Shown here in pieces: positions 52,701-63,043 of a stretch of 64,000 nucleotides of DNA. The stretch spans positions 95,749,152 to 95,813,151 of the forward strand of contig NC_067285.1 in NCBI RefSeq assembly GCF_020740795.1. The letters run 5' to 3'. Source of the DNA: Apus apus (lineage: Eukaryota; Chordata; Aves; Apodiformes; Apodidae). The position numbers were made by a program, and so were the translations under genes. A model generated the notes under the pieces. That model was not told the DNA's origin. It searched no databases and worked only from the letters and a program-made list of their open reading frames with translations. Position 1 is the stretch's first letter; every line of letters starts with the position of its first letter.

Positions 52701-55700
52701 CCTTGCAGTAAAACTCTGCACTTCATTTTTCAAAGATTTCTGATGACTCTCCTTCAAATTAGGAAAGATAGTTTAGTCCTTTTTATTATTTTCATTCTGT
52801 ATTATTTTTTTTAGTTAATAGATATATATAAAAAATTAGAATATTCAACTGTGCTATATATTGGGAATGATGAACAATATGTTTTTAGAATACTAGCTCA
52901 TATTCCTTCACAGACTATAATACTGTGTCCTCTGGAACTGTCAGTTACTAATTATTATGCTTTAGAAGGCTATATAATGAATGAAACAGAAATAAGAATA
53001 AGATTTTCACATCTCATGATGAAGAGATAATGTTACAATACAGAAGATAATCTTTGACCCTTAAATCATAAAAAGAACTTCTACACTTAAATAATTCAGT
53101 AAATAAATATAAATGTTTGAGTTGTTATTGTGTAGTCACTTTTCAAATTTTAACTCAGAAATAAAGTCAGATACCATCTTAATATTGAAGCTATTTTAAG
53201 GTTAAAATTATTATATTTTCATTAGGTTACAATTTTAAATATTAATGTTTAAATGCATATTATGCTAAAATATTATACATAGACACAATTTAATAGTAAG
53301 CTTAAAGAGTAACATATACTTCAATAACTATATGGACTATGCAGCATTAAGGACAGTTTCTTGTTTGGTTGAATTACTAGCTGTTTTACGTATTACCATC
53401 AAAGAGGAAATAATTTAGTTCCAAATAACTCTAAAACAAAAAATTAAGCAAGTCTAACCTAACAGATGTGACTAATGAAATGGAAATCACTGTGGAAATG
53501 GTAAGTTTGCTGCATGACATTTATGTTGACACCGCAATCAACTACACATTAGGAAATTCATAGATGTAATCTCCTCCTATTTAAGGATATTTGACAGGCT
53601 GCAACAAAGATAACTCTTTATAAATTAGCTGATTTCCTCATTGCTAGAAGCAGCTTTGGAGGGAGAAATCCTAAAAGTAACCAAACTTATTACTACTACC
53701 TTATTCAGAATCAATGTTTTCAATTTAAAAATATGTCAATACTATACCTTTAATGCTTATTGCAGTACGTAACTGTAAAGCAAATTTATTTTTTTTGTAA
53801 ACAAAAACCTGAATATACTTCTCAAATCTTAATTTTTCTGTATGCCACAGCATTAAACATTTTACTACTGCAACGCTGGAAAAGTAAAAAACATGGACTG
53901 ACTGGCAAAGGGGAAACATAACCTCCAGTTTTAAAAAAGGGGGAAAAGGCAGACCCAGGGAACTACAGACCAGTCAGCCCCACCTCTGTGGACAACAAGA
54001 TAATAGAGCAGATCATCCTGGAAACTATGCTAAGCCACATGGAAAATGATGAGGTGATTTGAGAAAGCCAACACAGCTTCACTACGGGGAAATCATGCTT
54101 GACAAATTCGGTGACCTTCAATGTCAAGGTTACAGTGTTGGTGAATAACAGAAAAGCAACTGATGTCATCTACATGGACTTGGACAAAGCATCTGACAAT
54201 GTATCTCGTGACATCCTTGTCTCTATTAAATTGGAGACATGGATTTGATGTATGGACCACCACTGTGGATAAGGAATTGGCTGCACAGTGACATTTAAAG
54301 AGTTCCAGTCAACGGCTTGATGTCCATGCTCAGTGATGAGTGGCATTCCTCAGGGTTGGTATTGGGACTGGTGGTGTTTAACACCTTTGTCAGTGATGTG
54401 GACACTGGGATCGAGTTCACCCTCAGCATGTCTGCTGTGTGGTGTGGCTGACACACAGGAGGGAAGGGATGCCATCCAGAGGGACCTGGACAGGCTTGGG
54501 AGGTGAGCCCATGCAAACCGCATGAAGTTCAATAAGGCCAAGTGCAAGGTCCTGCACATTGGTCAGGGCAACCCCAAGCACAAATACAGGCTGGGTGGAG
54601 AATGGATTGAGAGGAATCCTGACGAGAAGGACTTAGGGGTGTTGGTTGATGAGATGCTCAACATGAGGTGGCAATGTGTGCTCACAGCTCAGAAAGCCAT
54701 CTGTGTCCTGGGCCACATCAAAAGAAGTGTGGCCAGCAGGTCAAGGGAGGTGATTCTCCCCCTCCAGTCTACTTCCTTGAGACCTCACCCAGAGAAGAGA
54801 ATGATCTGGGAAGACCTCATAGGGGCTTTCCTTGTTCCTGAAGGGGGCCTACAGGAAAGCTGGGGAGGGGCTTTTTACAAGGGCTTATAGTGAAGAGGAT
54901 GAGGGGTAGTGGATCAAAATTAGAAGAAGGGAGATTTAGATTGGGCATTCGGAGAAACTTTTTAGTGTGAGAGTTGTGAGACACTGGCTCAGGGAAGTAG
55001 TGGATGCCCCCTCCCTGGAAGTGTTCAAGGCCAGATTGGATGGGGCTTTTAGCAAACAGGTTTAGTGGAGGTGTCCCTGCCCATGGCAGTGGGGGTGGAA
55101 CTAGATGATCTTTAAGGTCCTTTCCAACACAAACCATTCTATATTTCTATGATTTTATGGCTGATTTTGTATTTTCTGACTTACTGCATTGGAAAGACAC
55201 TGTGTAGGTTCCTTTAGAGTAGGAGTTTTAGAAGCCTGTCCTGCTTGATCTGTTTAAATGTACAAGATCAACTTCCAGTGTCATTATTCAGAAGGGAAAG
55301 TGTACATAGTGCAGCAAAAAGGTGCTGTCTAGGCTCCCACTGTACTCAGCCTACACATGAAACATAAAGACAGTCCTTAATCAAAAATTATATAATGCCA
55401 CAGTAGTATATTTTCTAGCTTTTCTAAGAAAAAAACAGTTACATACCTGATATAAGTAATCCTCAAATACAAAATAGTAGTCATCATTGCTTGCTGTAAG
55501 CTTCACATCCTGTAATCAATAAATACAGCAGTTTGAAGCCAAAAGACACTTTTTCAGACTCCTGTAGAAGCTGAACATGACTCAGTGGTGGAAGACACTG
55601 TTTCACAACTGAATAAGGAAAGAGCTATAGTTAAGCATATACTCTATATTCTAAAAATAAAAAAGGCTATATTAACTTGATGATTAAAATATTCAGAATT

Positions 55701-56052
55701 AAAACTTGAAATGGAAATGCCTGGATGCCAGTGCTTTCTTCCTTGCGAAATCAGTTATTCCTTCTAATTAAGTTACAATTTCTTTATGACCTAATGGCTC
55801 AGCTCAAACAAATGTCTTACACAAAAGCCAACACAGGTACAAAGAGAGAGTTTACAATAATAAATTCAAACTAATTATCCTAATCAAACCATCTAGCATT
55901 TTCTTTCCTAAAAAAACCAAGATATTGGTGTGATGAGTACATAAAATCACTTAATTACCATCTAATGAATCACTTACTTTGTAAATCAGGCTGTCCACTA
56001 AAAGGTCGTGCTGAATCACATTTGACTTAAGCTGTTCATAATACAGGATATC
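37632..56052 (-). CDS. TBC1D19: TBC1D19, C-terminal half (last ten coding exons)
   Basis: TBC1 domain family member 19, a cytosolic protein of the TBC (Rab GTPase-activating) class; its specific Rab target is not known to me. Ten exons (55978-56052, 55447-55509, 50265-50349, 47972-48016, 46709-46741, 44361-44470, 43063-43154, 42234-42349, 41237-41307, 37632-37706) join without a gap in frame to 765 bases, that is 254 residues plus TGA. Every intron is GT-AG. Diagnostic stretches remembered from mammalian TBC1D19 include [56 protein letters not shown] and [12 protein letters not shown] at the C-terminus. These exons cover most of the TBC domain; the human protein is about 526 residues, so roughly half is outside the window beyond 64,000. 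At the usual catalytic positions Arg is replaced by Val (HDLLVD) and Gln by His (PFHGFS). The introns carry many CR1 copies, but no coding exon is interrupted. Confidence 0.97.
37707..38451 (-). other. TBC1D19: TBC1D19 last intron, 3' part
   Basis: AT-rich intron between the last coding exon and the young CR1. It ends with TAACATT, which matches the bases after the CR1 tail. Confidence 0.6.
38452..41014 (+). mobile_element. Young CR1 LINE, 2.56 kb, plus strand
   Basis: Runs from inside the endonuclease region to a complete 3' end with four ATTCTATG-type octamers (about 40,983-41,014). The sequence TAACATT lies on both edges (38,445-38,451 and 41,015-41,021) and may be a 7-bp target-site duplication. 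It is inserted antisense in the last intron of TBC1D19, and its ORF2 frame is not interrupted by any stop. The 5' truncation removes the promoter, ORF1 and the first part of the endonuclease, so the copy itself should be unable to move. Confidence 0.96.
38454..40922 (+). CDS. CR1 ORF2 (endonuclease, reverse transcriptase), 822 codons
   Basis: ORF2 of CR1 nicks target DNA with an APE-type endonuclease and copies its RNA there (target-primed reverse transcription). In order, the frame shows [13 protein letters not shown] at residues 40-43 and SDH at 108-110 (endonuclease C-terminal motifs). The RT follows, with [26 protein letters not shown] (Asp 470), [14 protein letters not shown] and the catalytic FADD at 556-559. 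A conserved C-terminal region ([29 protein letters not shown]) ends the protein. There is no ATG at the left edge: the frame is open at its first codon TTG, and the first in-frame ATG is residue 39 (38,568). A complete CR1 ORF2 is longer, so the N-terminal part of the endonuclease is missing. No stop or frameshift was found, which suggests a recent insertion. Confidence 0.93.
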   Translation: MGDTVVGVYYRPPDQDEEVDEAFYRQLKAASQLQSLVLMGDFNYPDICWKTYTASLSQSRRFLQCIDDNFLMQMVDEPTRRGALLDLVLTNKEGLIEAVVVNGNLGCSDHEMVEFRILCGRNRISSRTRTLDFYRANFGLLNQLLREVPWDRVLEGKGAQDSWTIFKDHFLQAQHQCVPMGRKSSKGARRPAWLKKELLGKLKWKRKIYRSWKEGLVTWEEYRNVVRECREATRKAKASLELNLASRVKDSRKGFFKYIANKANTRGNIGPLLNEVGALVTEDMKKAEVLNAFFASVFTPAGFSHEPQIHITPEVVKIGEDIVDEDWVRDQLHNLDIHKSMGPDEMHPRVLRELAEVIASPLSIIFGKSWVTGEVPEDWRIANVTPVYKKGKKEDPGNYRPVSLTSIPGKVMEQLVLGTISRHIKEMGVIKSSQHGFTKGKSCLTNLIAFYEEITRWIDDGRAVDVVYLDFSKAFDTVSHSILVDKLIKYGFDDQAVRWIKNWLKGRSQRVVVNGAESSWRPVTSGVPQGSVLGPVLFNIFINDLDEGTECTLSKFADDTKLGGVADTPEGCAAIQRDLDRLETWAGKNLMKFNKAKCRVLHLGKKNAMHQYRLGADLLESSVGERDLGVMVDRRMTMSQQCALVAKKANGILGCIRKGVVSRSREVLLPLYSALVRPHLEYCVQFWAPQFKKDREVLERVQRRATRMIKGVEHLPYEERLRELGLFSLERRRLRGDLINVYKYVKGECQEDGVKLFSVKTSDRTRSNGYKLEHRRFKMNIRKNFFTVRVTEHWNRLPREVVESPSLETFKTRLDAFLCDVL
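41022..41236 (-). other. TBC1D19: TBC1D19 last intron, 5' part
   Basis: AT-rich intron between the CR1 and exon i; nothing recognised. Confidence 0.6.
41237..41307 (-). CDS. TBC1D19: TBC1D19 exon i
   Basis: Encodes [20 protein letters not shown] and then AAAE. Acceptor CTCTTTCAG, donor GTAAGGA. It corresponds to the last helices of the TBC domain. Confidence 0.97.
42234..42349 (-). CDS. TBC1D19: TBC1D19 exon h
   Basis: Encodes the end of a split Pro codon, then [20 protein letters not shown] and [18 protein letters not shown]. Acceptor CTTTGCAG, donor GTAATATA (weaker). It contains the WDRIL motif typical of the C-terminal TBC lobe. Confidence 0.97.
43063..43154 (-). CDS. TBC1D19: TBC1D19 exon g
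   Basis: Encodes [20 protein letters not shown] and then [10 protein letters not shown] plus two bases of a Pro codon. Acceptor TTTCATTAG, donor GTAAGTAC. Confidence 0.97.
44361..44470 (-). CDS. TBC1D19: TBC1D19 exon f
   Basis: Encodes [18 protein letters not shown], then [19 protein letters not shown]. Acceptor GCTTTCAG, donor GTAAGTTC. It completes the split Val codon from the microexon and ends on a full codon. Confidence 0.97.
44471..44778 (-). other. TBC1D19: TBC1D19 intron before the tandem CR1 pair
   Basis: AT-rich intron; nothing recognised. Confidence 0.55.
44779..45660 (+). mobile_element. CR1 LINE, 5'-truncated, plus strand (upstream of tandem pair)
   Basis: Begins within the RT catalytic box (AAGTTTGCTGATGACAC encodes KFADDT) and runs to a CR1 3' end at CCTAAGATTCTGTGAT. 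A frame of about 270 codons from 44,810 (GTG, no ATG) stays open to 45,622 and closely resembles the 3' part of the copy at 38,452-41,014 ([39 protein letters not shown]). It belongs to the same young subfamily. It lies antisense in a TBC1D19 intron and abuts the next CR1 without a spacer. Confidence 0.95.
45661..46140 (+). mobile_element. CR1 LINE 3' fragment of another subfamily, plus strand
   Basis: Starts at GGAGTGCTGGAGC directly after the tail of the preceding CR1. It encodes an ORF2 C-terminus of a distinct type: [57 protein letters not shown] different 3' end (CTTGGTGATCCCAAGGGCC) and the degenerate tail CTGATTCTCTAATTCTATGA follow. A 129-codon frame is open but not functional by itself. 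Confidence 0.93.
46141..46708 (-). other. TBC1D19: TBC1D19 intron after the tandem CR1 pair
   Basis: AT-rich intron up to the microexon; nothing recognised. Confidence 0.55.
46709..46741 (-). CDS. TBC1D19: TBC1D19 exon e (33-nt microexon)
   Basis: Encodes [10 protein letters not shown] within split flanking codons. Acceptor TTTTGTAG, donor GTAAGTG. This is the place of TBC motif B (normally YxQGM); PFHG puts His where the catalytic Gln is expected. In-frame skipping is possible (33 bases, matching phases) and would remove the motif. Confidence 0.95.
46742..50264 (-). other. TBC1D19: TBC1D19 introns around exon d
   Basis: Two introns (46742-47971 and 48017-50264). No CR1 was seen. A purine-rich plus strand near 49,320-49,385 and some chance minus-strand frames (the longest at 49,439-49,819) are present without any domain. 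Confidence 0.55.
47972..48016 (-). CDS. TBC1D19: TBC1D19 exon d (45-nt small exon)
   Basis: Encodes [14 protein letters not shown] with split Gly codons at both ends. Acceptor ATTCACAG, donor GTAAGAA. The length is a multiple of three and both ends have the same phase, so skipping it would not shift the frame. Confidence 0.96.
50265..50349 (-). CDS. TBC1D19: TBC1D19 exon c
   Basis: Encodes [15 protein letters not shown], then [13 protein letters not shown] and the first base of a Gly codon. Acceptor CCTACAG, donor GTAAAGG. Starts in phase 0 and ends after one base of the next codon. Confidence 0.96.
50350..53896 (-). other. TBC1D19: TBC1D19 intron, CR1-free part
   Basis: Very AT-rich intron. 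A 20-base direct duplication (ACTTTCATTACC then ATTTTA) lies at about 52,376-52,395 and 52,424-52,443. No exon or repeat family was recognised. Confidence 0.55.
53897..55159 (+). mobile_element. CR1 LINE, plus strand (left member of an inverted pair)
   Basis: Starts in the RT N-terminal part (GACTGACTGGCAAAGGGG, AACTACAGACCAGTCAGCCC) and runs through the RT core and C-terminal part to a 3' end with ACCATTCTATATTTCTATGA. Several stops, frameshifts and an internal deletion (the segment after AGACCTCACCCAGAGAAG) make it a dead copy. It shares an unusual stretch, AGAGTTCCAGTCAACGGCTT followed by GATGTCCA, with the minus-strand copy at 59,013-60,110. Confidence 0.95.
55160..55446 (-). other. TBC1D19: TBC1D19 intron between CR1 and exon b
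   Basis: Nothing recognised; this is the spacer between the CR1 3' end and the donor side of exon b. Confidence 0.55.
55447..55509 (-). CDS. TBC1D19: TBC1D19 exon b (21 codons)
   Basis: Encodes [20 protein letters not shown] plus Q. Acceptor GATTACAG and donor GTATGTA; phase 0 at both ends. Exons a and b together are 138 bases (46 codons), so losing or circularising both would keep the linear frame. They are separated by only 468 bases of intron and lie between two inverted CR1 copies. Confidence 0.97.
55978..56052 (-). CDS. TBC1D19: TBC1D19 exon a (25 codons)
   Basis: Encodes [20 protein letters not shown] and then SLIYK. Acceptor TTTCAG before GATATC and donor GTAAGTG; phase 0 at both ends. 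It holds the region of TBC motif A (IxxDxxR), here I-Q-H-D-L-L-V, with Val in place of the catalytic Arg. Confidence 0.97.
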
Positions 56053-59012
56053 CTGAAATTAAAATATTAACATCATCAATCTGAGACACAACTATAATTT
56101 ATATTTAAAGTAATGAAACAAATTTTTAACAATTAAAAAACCAAACAAGAAAAATCATAAGCACGTATTCAGCTGAAGAAAACACTGTGTAAGTTATGCA
56201 GCATTCTATCACTGTTTATTCTTGCTTAAGCCCCAAGAAACCAGGCAAATATTTGAGACTTTATAAAATTACTTCCCTCTTAGATAATGAATAAAATGAG
56301 AACAAAGGAACTAATTCAAACCAAAGATCTCTATCTTCCAACCTTTGAATGCAGCTAAAATATTTTCAATGTTCAAAATCAATAGGGCTTTTTTCTTTGT
56401 TGCCCTGTATTTTCATGCACCTCTCCATTCATAGATCCTGTTACATATTCTAGCATTAGTGAGGTGCCACATATATTTGATATTAATCTCATATGAATCA
56501 CTAAATAGTATACATTTATGAAGAGGTGAAATTATAAACATATATTTTTAAATCTTGCAAAGAACACAAAGAAGTCAGACCTTTCTGTAAACTCCAATTG
56601 TTTCCTGAATCTCTACAGAACATACACAAGGGTGATACAAAGGGGAAGTATCCGAACAAACATTTCTGTGCTTTTGTGTATTCTATCCGTTTCTTCTTAG
56701 AAAGAGCTTACAAAGGAAACAAAAAGCTAAATATCACACCATCATCATATAATTCCCTTTGAATAACACAGTTTCAGATTGAACACCACAGTTTCAAATG
56801 GATTTGGAATAAATTTATAAACTAAAACAGCAGTCCCAAAGCTCCTTCCCACTTCACAAAACTATTCTGAATTCCATGTGTCTCTAAAGGCACCACACAA
56901 ATGTTTGTATATTGCAAGATTTATATTATATTTATAGAACATATATTTGCAAAAGACGGTAAGTCTGGAGTAAGGATTTAAAGAACAAATAGGAAGCAAG
57001 ATGAAATTCTGAGAGGGAGAAAACAGAAAAAAAAAAGAAAGTTAAGAGAAGGCTAGGGAACACTGTAGCTGGTCTTTGTATTAAGCCCAAACTGAGAAGT
57101 GGTGAATATTATACACTTAGAAATTACTAGAATTAATACATTAATAGACTGTTCAGTTGAAATGAAGACACAAGCTGTATTTATTAGGTACTGAAATCTA
57201 CCACTGGGAAAATATTTACGTTCTTCATTCTGAGATATAAAATGTGTGTATATGTAGATATACACACATATATACAGTACACTTTCTCTACTAAGGATCA
57301 GACACAAATATTTAGTAAACGTAAGTTAATTACACTATGAATGTATCACTCTCTCTTAAGAGCTATAGAGAAATACTCTAATATTAAGCCACCATTTTAA
57401 AGCATCAATACTGTAGTCTAATTAAGTGTACCACTGACAACGAAGTAATGGCTAAAGACTTTTTTGCCATCTCAGATGACTGTATATATTAGAAAAGAAG
57501 AAGCTAATAAAAAAACCAAACCTCTTCATTTTTATGCTTAGCAAATTAAATGATTAACTGTTTCTGTTGTACATGGAGGTACTCCTGCATAAGAAATGGT
57601 ACAATGAAACTCATGGCTTCAAAGGTCCTAGTTAATACAACTACTTACCTATTGTAACTTGGGAAAGAGATTCTAATAACCTCATGGTTTCTGGTTACCA
57701 TTTCCTAGCTTTTAGTTCTCCAAAACTGCCATGAACAACTGCTATAGGCTGTTTGGAAGTGGGAGAAGAAAGCGGTATGAAGCAAGAGAGTAATCTTTTG
57801 CTGCTCTCATATGGAGCACACTTTAAATTTATATGCAGAAACAAGTTTTCATCTTAAAATACTTTTAACCTGTGGTCACACAGTGGCTCCAAGCCACAAG
57901 TTAACATCATCACTAGTTCAGTATTTTGTCTTAACCTTTTCCTTCCTTAATTAGTAAGTTATTATGTTTTACACCTGTTTACAAGAATCCATTTTCCTCT
58001 TATTATTAAAGTGCTTGTAAAACCACAAATAAAAAGTAATCACTTAAGTACACGGTTCTTTCATCTTAACAGTCAGAATAACTTGGTATTAAGTTGAATT
58101 TCTGCTGTTTTATTCACACTTAGAACAGACTTAGTGATTTGACATGCAAGGAATGACTTCACTGACTGTATGAAGAACAGACTTTGAATTAAAAAAAACA
58201 ATCATAACCATTCTAGGAATAATGGTTTTAACTCATTACTTGAAATTTATTTATTCTCAAATCGTGATTGTTGTGATACAGAGTTAAAACAGGGCTTGGG
58301 AATCACAGTCTTTTAACATGCAATTTCACCACAAGTAGATCTTGCCCCTGCCTCTTAGTAAGACAACAGGCTTGTAACTCATGCTGCATTAATAAATATA
58401 TTCCTTATATCTGATTCATAAACAAGATTGGTCACAGATTTGCTTTCCAGTCACATGACCCTTTTCCTTGGTGATCAGTTTTTCTCAAACAGAGAGAATT
58501 TTTTTTTAGGAGCCTCACTCAGGCTTCCAAACAGATTCAAGTCTTGTTTTACTATTTTATAGGTTGCATTTCTTCCTCCAGATGAGACAACTGAACATTA
58601 CCAAGTTTCAAGAGTGTCAAAAAATGTGACAGATTTCTTAGCATAAAATGTTTCCATTTATATAACCAGAATCTTGCAACCTTAATCTGATTGAACCTCT
58701 CCTCTCTGTCTGCCAAATCTTAATTTAACATTGATTTGTAAACTTTTTATTTTGTAAAAAACATATTGCATTTTCATATAGATCCTAGCTTTTCACAAGA
58801 TAATATATATATTGTTTATACTGCATGTCCAAATATACTAGTCTTTCCAATTTGGAACAACGTACATTTCAGGATTGTAGTGTCCAGCCCTCTCCAACTT
58901 AAGAAAACCTCATACCAAATTTTCCACCCAAAAACCTCATCCTGCATCCACCTAAGAGCATAAGGAAAACGGAGCTCTGAAAGTGGCTCACATGCAAGGG
59001 AGAAGAGTATAA
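56053..59012 (-). other. TBC1D19: TBC1D19 intron upstream of exon a, first part
   Basis: AT-rich intron. I looked on the minus strand for the exon coding the residues before DILYYEQ (an RAELWALIL-like stretch in mammals) and did not find it up to 64,000. A short TATACACACATATATACA repeat lies near 57,257-57,275. Confidence 0.6.
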
Positions 59013-60110
59013 CAGAATCACAGAATAGTTTGGGTTGGAAGGGACCTTAAAGACCATCTAGTTCCAACCCCCCTGCATGGGCTGGACACCTCCACTAGAC
59101 CTGATTGCTCAAAGCCATATCCAACCTGGCCTTGAGCACATGGAGGGACGGGGCATCCACAGCTTCCCTGGGCAACTTGTTCCAGTGTTTCACCACCCTC
59201 ACACTTAAGAATTTCCTCCTAATGTCTAACCTAAATATCCTCTCTTCCAGTTTTGATCCATTATTCCTTGTCCACTCACTACAAATCACTTGTAAAAAGC
59301 TCCCCTCCAGCATTCCTGTAGGCCCCGTTCAGGCACTGGAAGGCTGCCATAAGGTCTCTCCAGAGCCTTCCCTTCTGAAGGCAGAACAGCCTCAACTCTC
59401 TCAGCCTGTCTTCATAGCAGAGGTGCTTCAGCTGTCTGGTCATCTTTGTGACCATCCTCTGGACTCACTTCAACAGGTCTATGTCTTCTTATGTTGGGGG
59501 CTCCAGAACTGGATGCAGTATTCTGGGTGGAGTCTACATGGAAGCAGAGTAGAGGGGGAGAATCACTTCTTGACCTGCTGGCCACACTTCTTTTGATGCA
59601 ACCCAGCACACAGATGGCTTTTCTGGCCTGCAAGCACACATTGCCAGCCCATGTTGAGCATCTCATCAACCAACACCCCTAAGTCCTTCTCGTCAGGATT
59701 CCTCTCAATCCATTCTCCACCCAGCCTGTATTTGTGCTTGGGGTTGCCCTGACCAATGTGCAGGACACTGCACTTGGCCTTGTTGAACTTCAGGCAGTTT
59801 GCATGGGCTCACCTCCCAAGCCTGTCCAGGTCCCTCTGGATGGCATCCTCCTGTGTGTCAGCCACACCACACAGCTTGGTGTTGTCAGCAGACTTGCTGA
59901 GGGTGAACTCGATTCCAATGTGATGTCACTGTCCATTTGGACATCAAGCCGTTGACTGGAACTCTTCAAATGTCACTGTGCAGGCAATTCTTTATCCACA
60001 GCGTGGTCCATCTGTCAAGTTTGTGTCTCTCCAATTTAATAGAGACAAGGATGTCACAAGATACATTGTCAGATGCTTTGCCCAAGTCCAGGTAGATTAC
60101 ATCAGTTGCT
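59013..60110 (-). mobile_element. CR1 LINE, minus strand (right member of an inverted pair)
   Basis: The plus strand begins AGAATCACAGAATAG, GGTTGGAAGGGACC, the reverse of a CR1 3' end. The copy extends back through the C-terminal region and RT core to GATGTAATCTACCTGGACTT (RT motif A region, minus strand), where it is truncated at 60,110. It is broken by many stops. Its closest relative in the window is the copy at 53,897-55,159, in opposite orientation, sharing subfamily-specific sequence over about 1 kb. Confidence 0.95.
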
Positions 60111-61697
60111 CAGTATCTTTCAGCAGAAACCAGTAAAGCTAGTTTAAAAAGAATTTGGTGATTCACCTTCTTTGAAATTAAGGTTTAGATTACTCATCAG
60201 CCTCTGCACAGGCACAGTTCTGTGGCCTGTCACAAAATCCCTGGCACAGGAGCTGCAGTCTCACTGCTGAACTGTAGGCAGCTCATATTTAATTTTTAGG
60301 TTACCCTCGTCATTTCATTGCACTATTGATACTTGCCTCCCAAAGCTAATAGATTAAATGTGTGGGTGAAGCATAGAACTAAGAATACGAAGAAGAACTG
60401 ACAATGGGGAGTCTAAGATTTGTGGGAATTGAATGAAGCCTAAAGAATGGCAACCAGCACTTACGAGGTGAGCTGTAAGATTTGAAACAGAAGTACCACA
60501 ATCAAGTACAAAACCAAAAACTAAACAGATTACACAAAGAGATAATGGAAAAAAAGCTAAAGAAAGTCCCTTCTTGCAAATAGTGGAAATGGGCCTAAAA
60601 CTTAGTTTCCTTTTACCAGGCACTAGTGAAATCGACTTGTAAAGTACATCCTTCTCCAATCAAAGATGACAGTGTGTCGCTGCTACTGGATTTTCTGTTG
60701 TTTGAATGGTTAAGTGGGTATCTACTGATAAGGCATAGAATTACATCACGCTCCATTATGAACTTATCACTTCACCTATTTATTAAGTTTTTAAACCTAG
60801 GAAATTACATTCAGTAAAAGCTGTAGAGCAAAATAAAGCATTACTAATTTTTGCATGCTGGAATTTTTAGAATTAAGATTGTTTTTCAACTCATTAACTT
60901 AAAAAAAAGTAGAAGAAAAAAACCTATAAGATACTGAATAGTTTTGGGTTTTAAGCACTGCTTGAATAGCATGCACTGAATAAAGAAAAGGGTAACACAC
61001 TGAACAGAAGGGAAAAGATAATACATTAAATGAATTCTCAGTAAGTGTTTGCCATCCATTTTGTGCAATCCAGGAGGCAGACATCCCACAGGAAAAACAG
61101 TTACTGTGTGATTCAAGATCACAGGATAAGATACATATATACAGCAAATTGAATTGTTCACACAGACAGTATTAACTGTGAGACTGTCCAGCTTTTAAAT
61201 GTTTGAGTTTGCAATCTTAAAAATGCTCTTTTAACACTGTTTCCCTCAAATGTTCCATTACAAATGAAAACTAATAAGCAATTCATGGCAGGAAATGTGT
61301 TAACGCATTTCTAAATAATCCTGTGTATAGAGCTTACAGGTTACCAGTTTTATGATTATGAAGCTAGATTGCTAGTATCACCCCCTGCCTGGCTGTATAT
61401 GAGCTTTATACAGAGGCTGAGCTTTACCGAATAAAAATTTCCAAGCAATAATATTGGATGCTAACATGCACAACACTGCCCATACCAAACTCTCATAATG
61501 TATTACATTCAAGAAAGGAAGTTCATGGTCTTTATGAGATACAGATTCACACCGTTACAAATGTAATACAAGCCTAAACTGCAAATCAGAAATATTACAA
61601 CAAGAAATCTCTGCAACTGTGCAATTCCACTTCAGCAGAGAAACAGTACACAAGAGATAAAGACATGTTAGATTAAACCAATGATGTCTACATGAAA
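60111..61697 (-). other. TBC1D19: TBC1D19 intron, CR1-free part
   Basis: AT-rich intron between CR1 copies; no exon was recognised. Confidence 0.55.
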
Positions 61698-63043
61698 TAC
61701 AGGACCTGGCCAGGGATGCTAAGAACAAGGAAGGATTCTACAGGTACATCAGCAATAAGAAGATGCGGGAAACTGTGGGCCTGCTTCTGAAGGAAACTGG
61801 AGATCTGGCTGTGCAGGACATAGAGAAGGCTGAAGTACCCAATGACTGCTTTGCCTCCATCTTCACTGACAAGGGCTTTGGTCACACTATCCAAGTTGGA
61901 GAAGGCAAAAGCATGGACTACAAAAAGGAAGATCTCTGCATTGTAGGAGAAGAGTAGGTTTGTGACCATCTGAAGGACCTGGAGGTACACAAGTCTATGG
62001 GACCTGACAGGATTCATTCACAGCTCCTGAAGGACCTGGCAGACTAAGTTGCAAAGCTTCTGTCCATCATACTTGAAAAGTCTTGGCACTCTGGAGAAAT
62101 TCTCACTGACTGGAAAAGAAGAAATATAACTTCCATTTTCAAGAAGGGAAAAAAGGAAGACCCAGTGAACTACAGACCAATCAGTCTCACCTCTGTGCCC
62201 GGCAAGGTGATGGAGCAGATCCTCCTGAAGGCTCTGCTAAGGCACGTGGAAAACAAAGGGGCTTCAAGATGGCTTCACCAAAGGCAAATCCTGCCTCACT
62301 AATTTGATGGCCTTCTACAATGGGGTCGCAGCATCAGCAAACAAAGAAAGAGCAATCGACATCATCTACCTGGACCTGTGCAAAGCACTCTATATTGTCC
62401 CACGTGACATCCTGGTATCAAAACTGGAACAGTATGGATTTGATGGATGGAACACTTGTTGGGTAAGGAACTAGCTGGACGATCAGACTCAAAGAGTGGT
62501 AATCAATTGCTCAGTGTCCAGATGGAAACAGTGCCAGATGGTGTGCCCCAAGGGTTGATACTGGGACCAGTGCTGTTTAACATCTTTGTCGGTCACATGG
62601 ACAGTGGCATTGAGTGCACCCTAAGCAAGTTTGCAAACATCACCAAGCCACGTGGTGAGGACAACAAGCAGGAAGGAAAGGATGCCATCCAGAGGGAACC
62701 TGACAGATTTAGGAGGTGGGATTGTGCAAACTGCATGACGTTCAACAAGGCCAAGTGCAAGGTCCTGTACATGGGTCAGGGCAATCCCAAGCACAAATAC
62801 AGGCTGCGTTGAGAATGGATCGAAAAGTCAGGAGGAGAAGGACTTGGGAGTAATGGTGGACGAGAAGCTCAACATGCACTGGCAATGTGCACTTGCAGGC
62901 CAGAAAGCCATCTGTGTCCTGGGCCACATCAAAAGAAGCATGGCCACCAGGTTGAGGGAGGTGATTCTCTCCCTCTACTCTGCTTTCATGAGACCCCGCC
63001 CAGAGTACTGTGTCCAGTTCTGGAGCCCCCAACATAAGAAGGA
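61698..63043 (+). mobile_element. CR1 LINE, plus strand, left part of an interrupted copy
   Basis: Starts in the linker between endonuclease and RT (GGCCAGGGATGCTAAGAAC) and covers the RT region: AACTACAGACCAATCAGTC, GCTTCACCAAAGGCAAATCC, GTGCCCCAAGGGTTGATACT. In the catalytic box GCAAGTTTGCAAACATCAC gives FANI instead of FADD. It stops abruptly at CCCCCAACATAAGAAGGA (63,043), where another CR1 is inserted. The continuation is at 63,868. Multiple stops show it is inactive. Confidence 0.94.
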
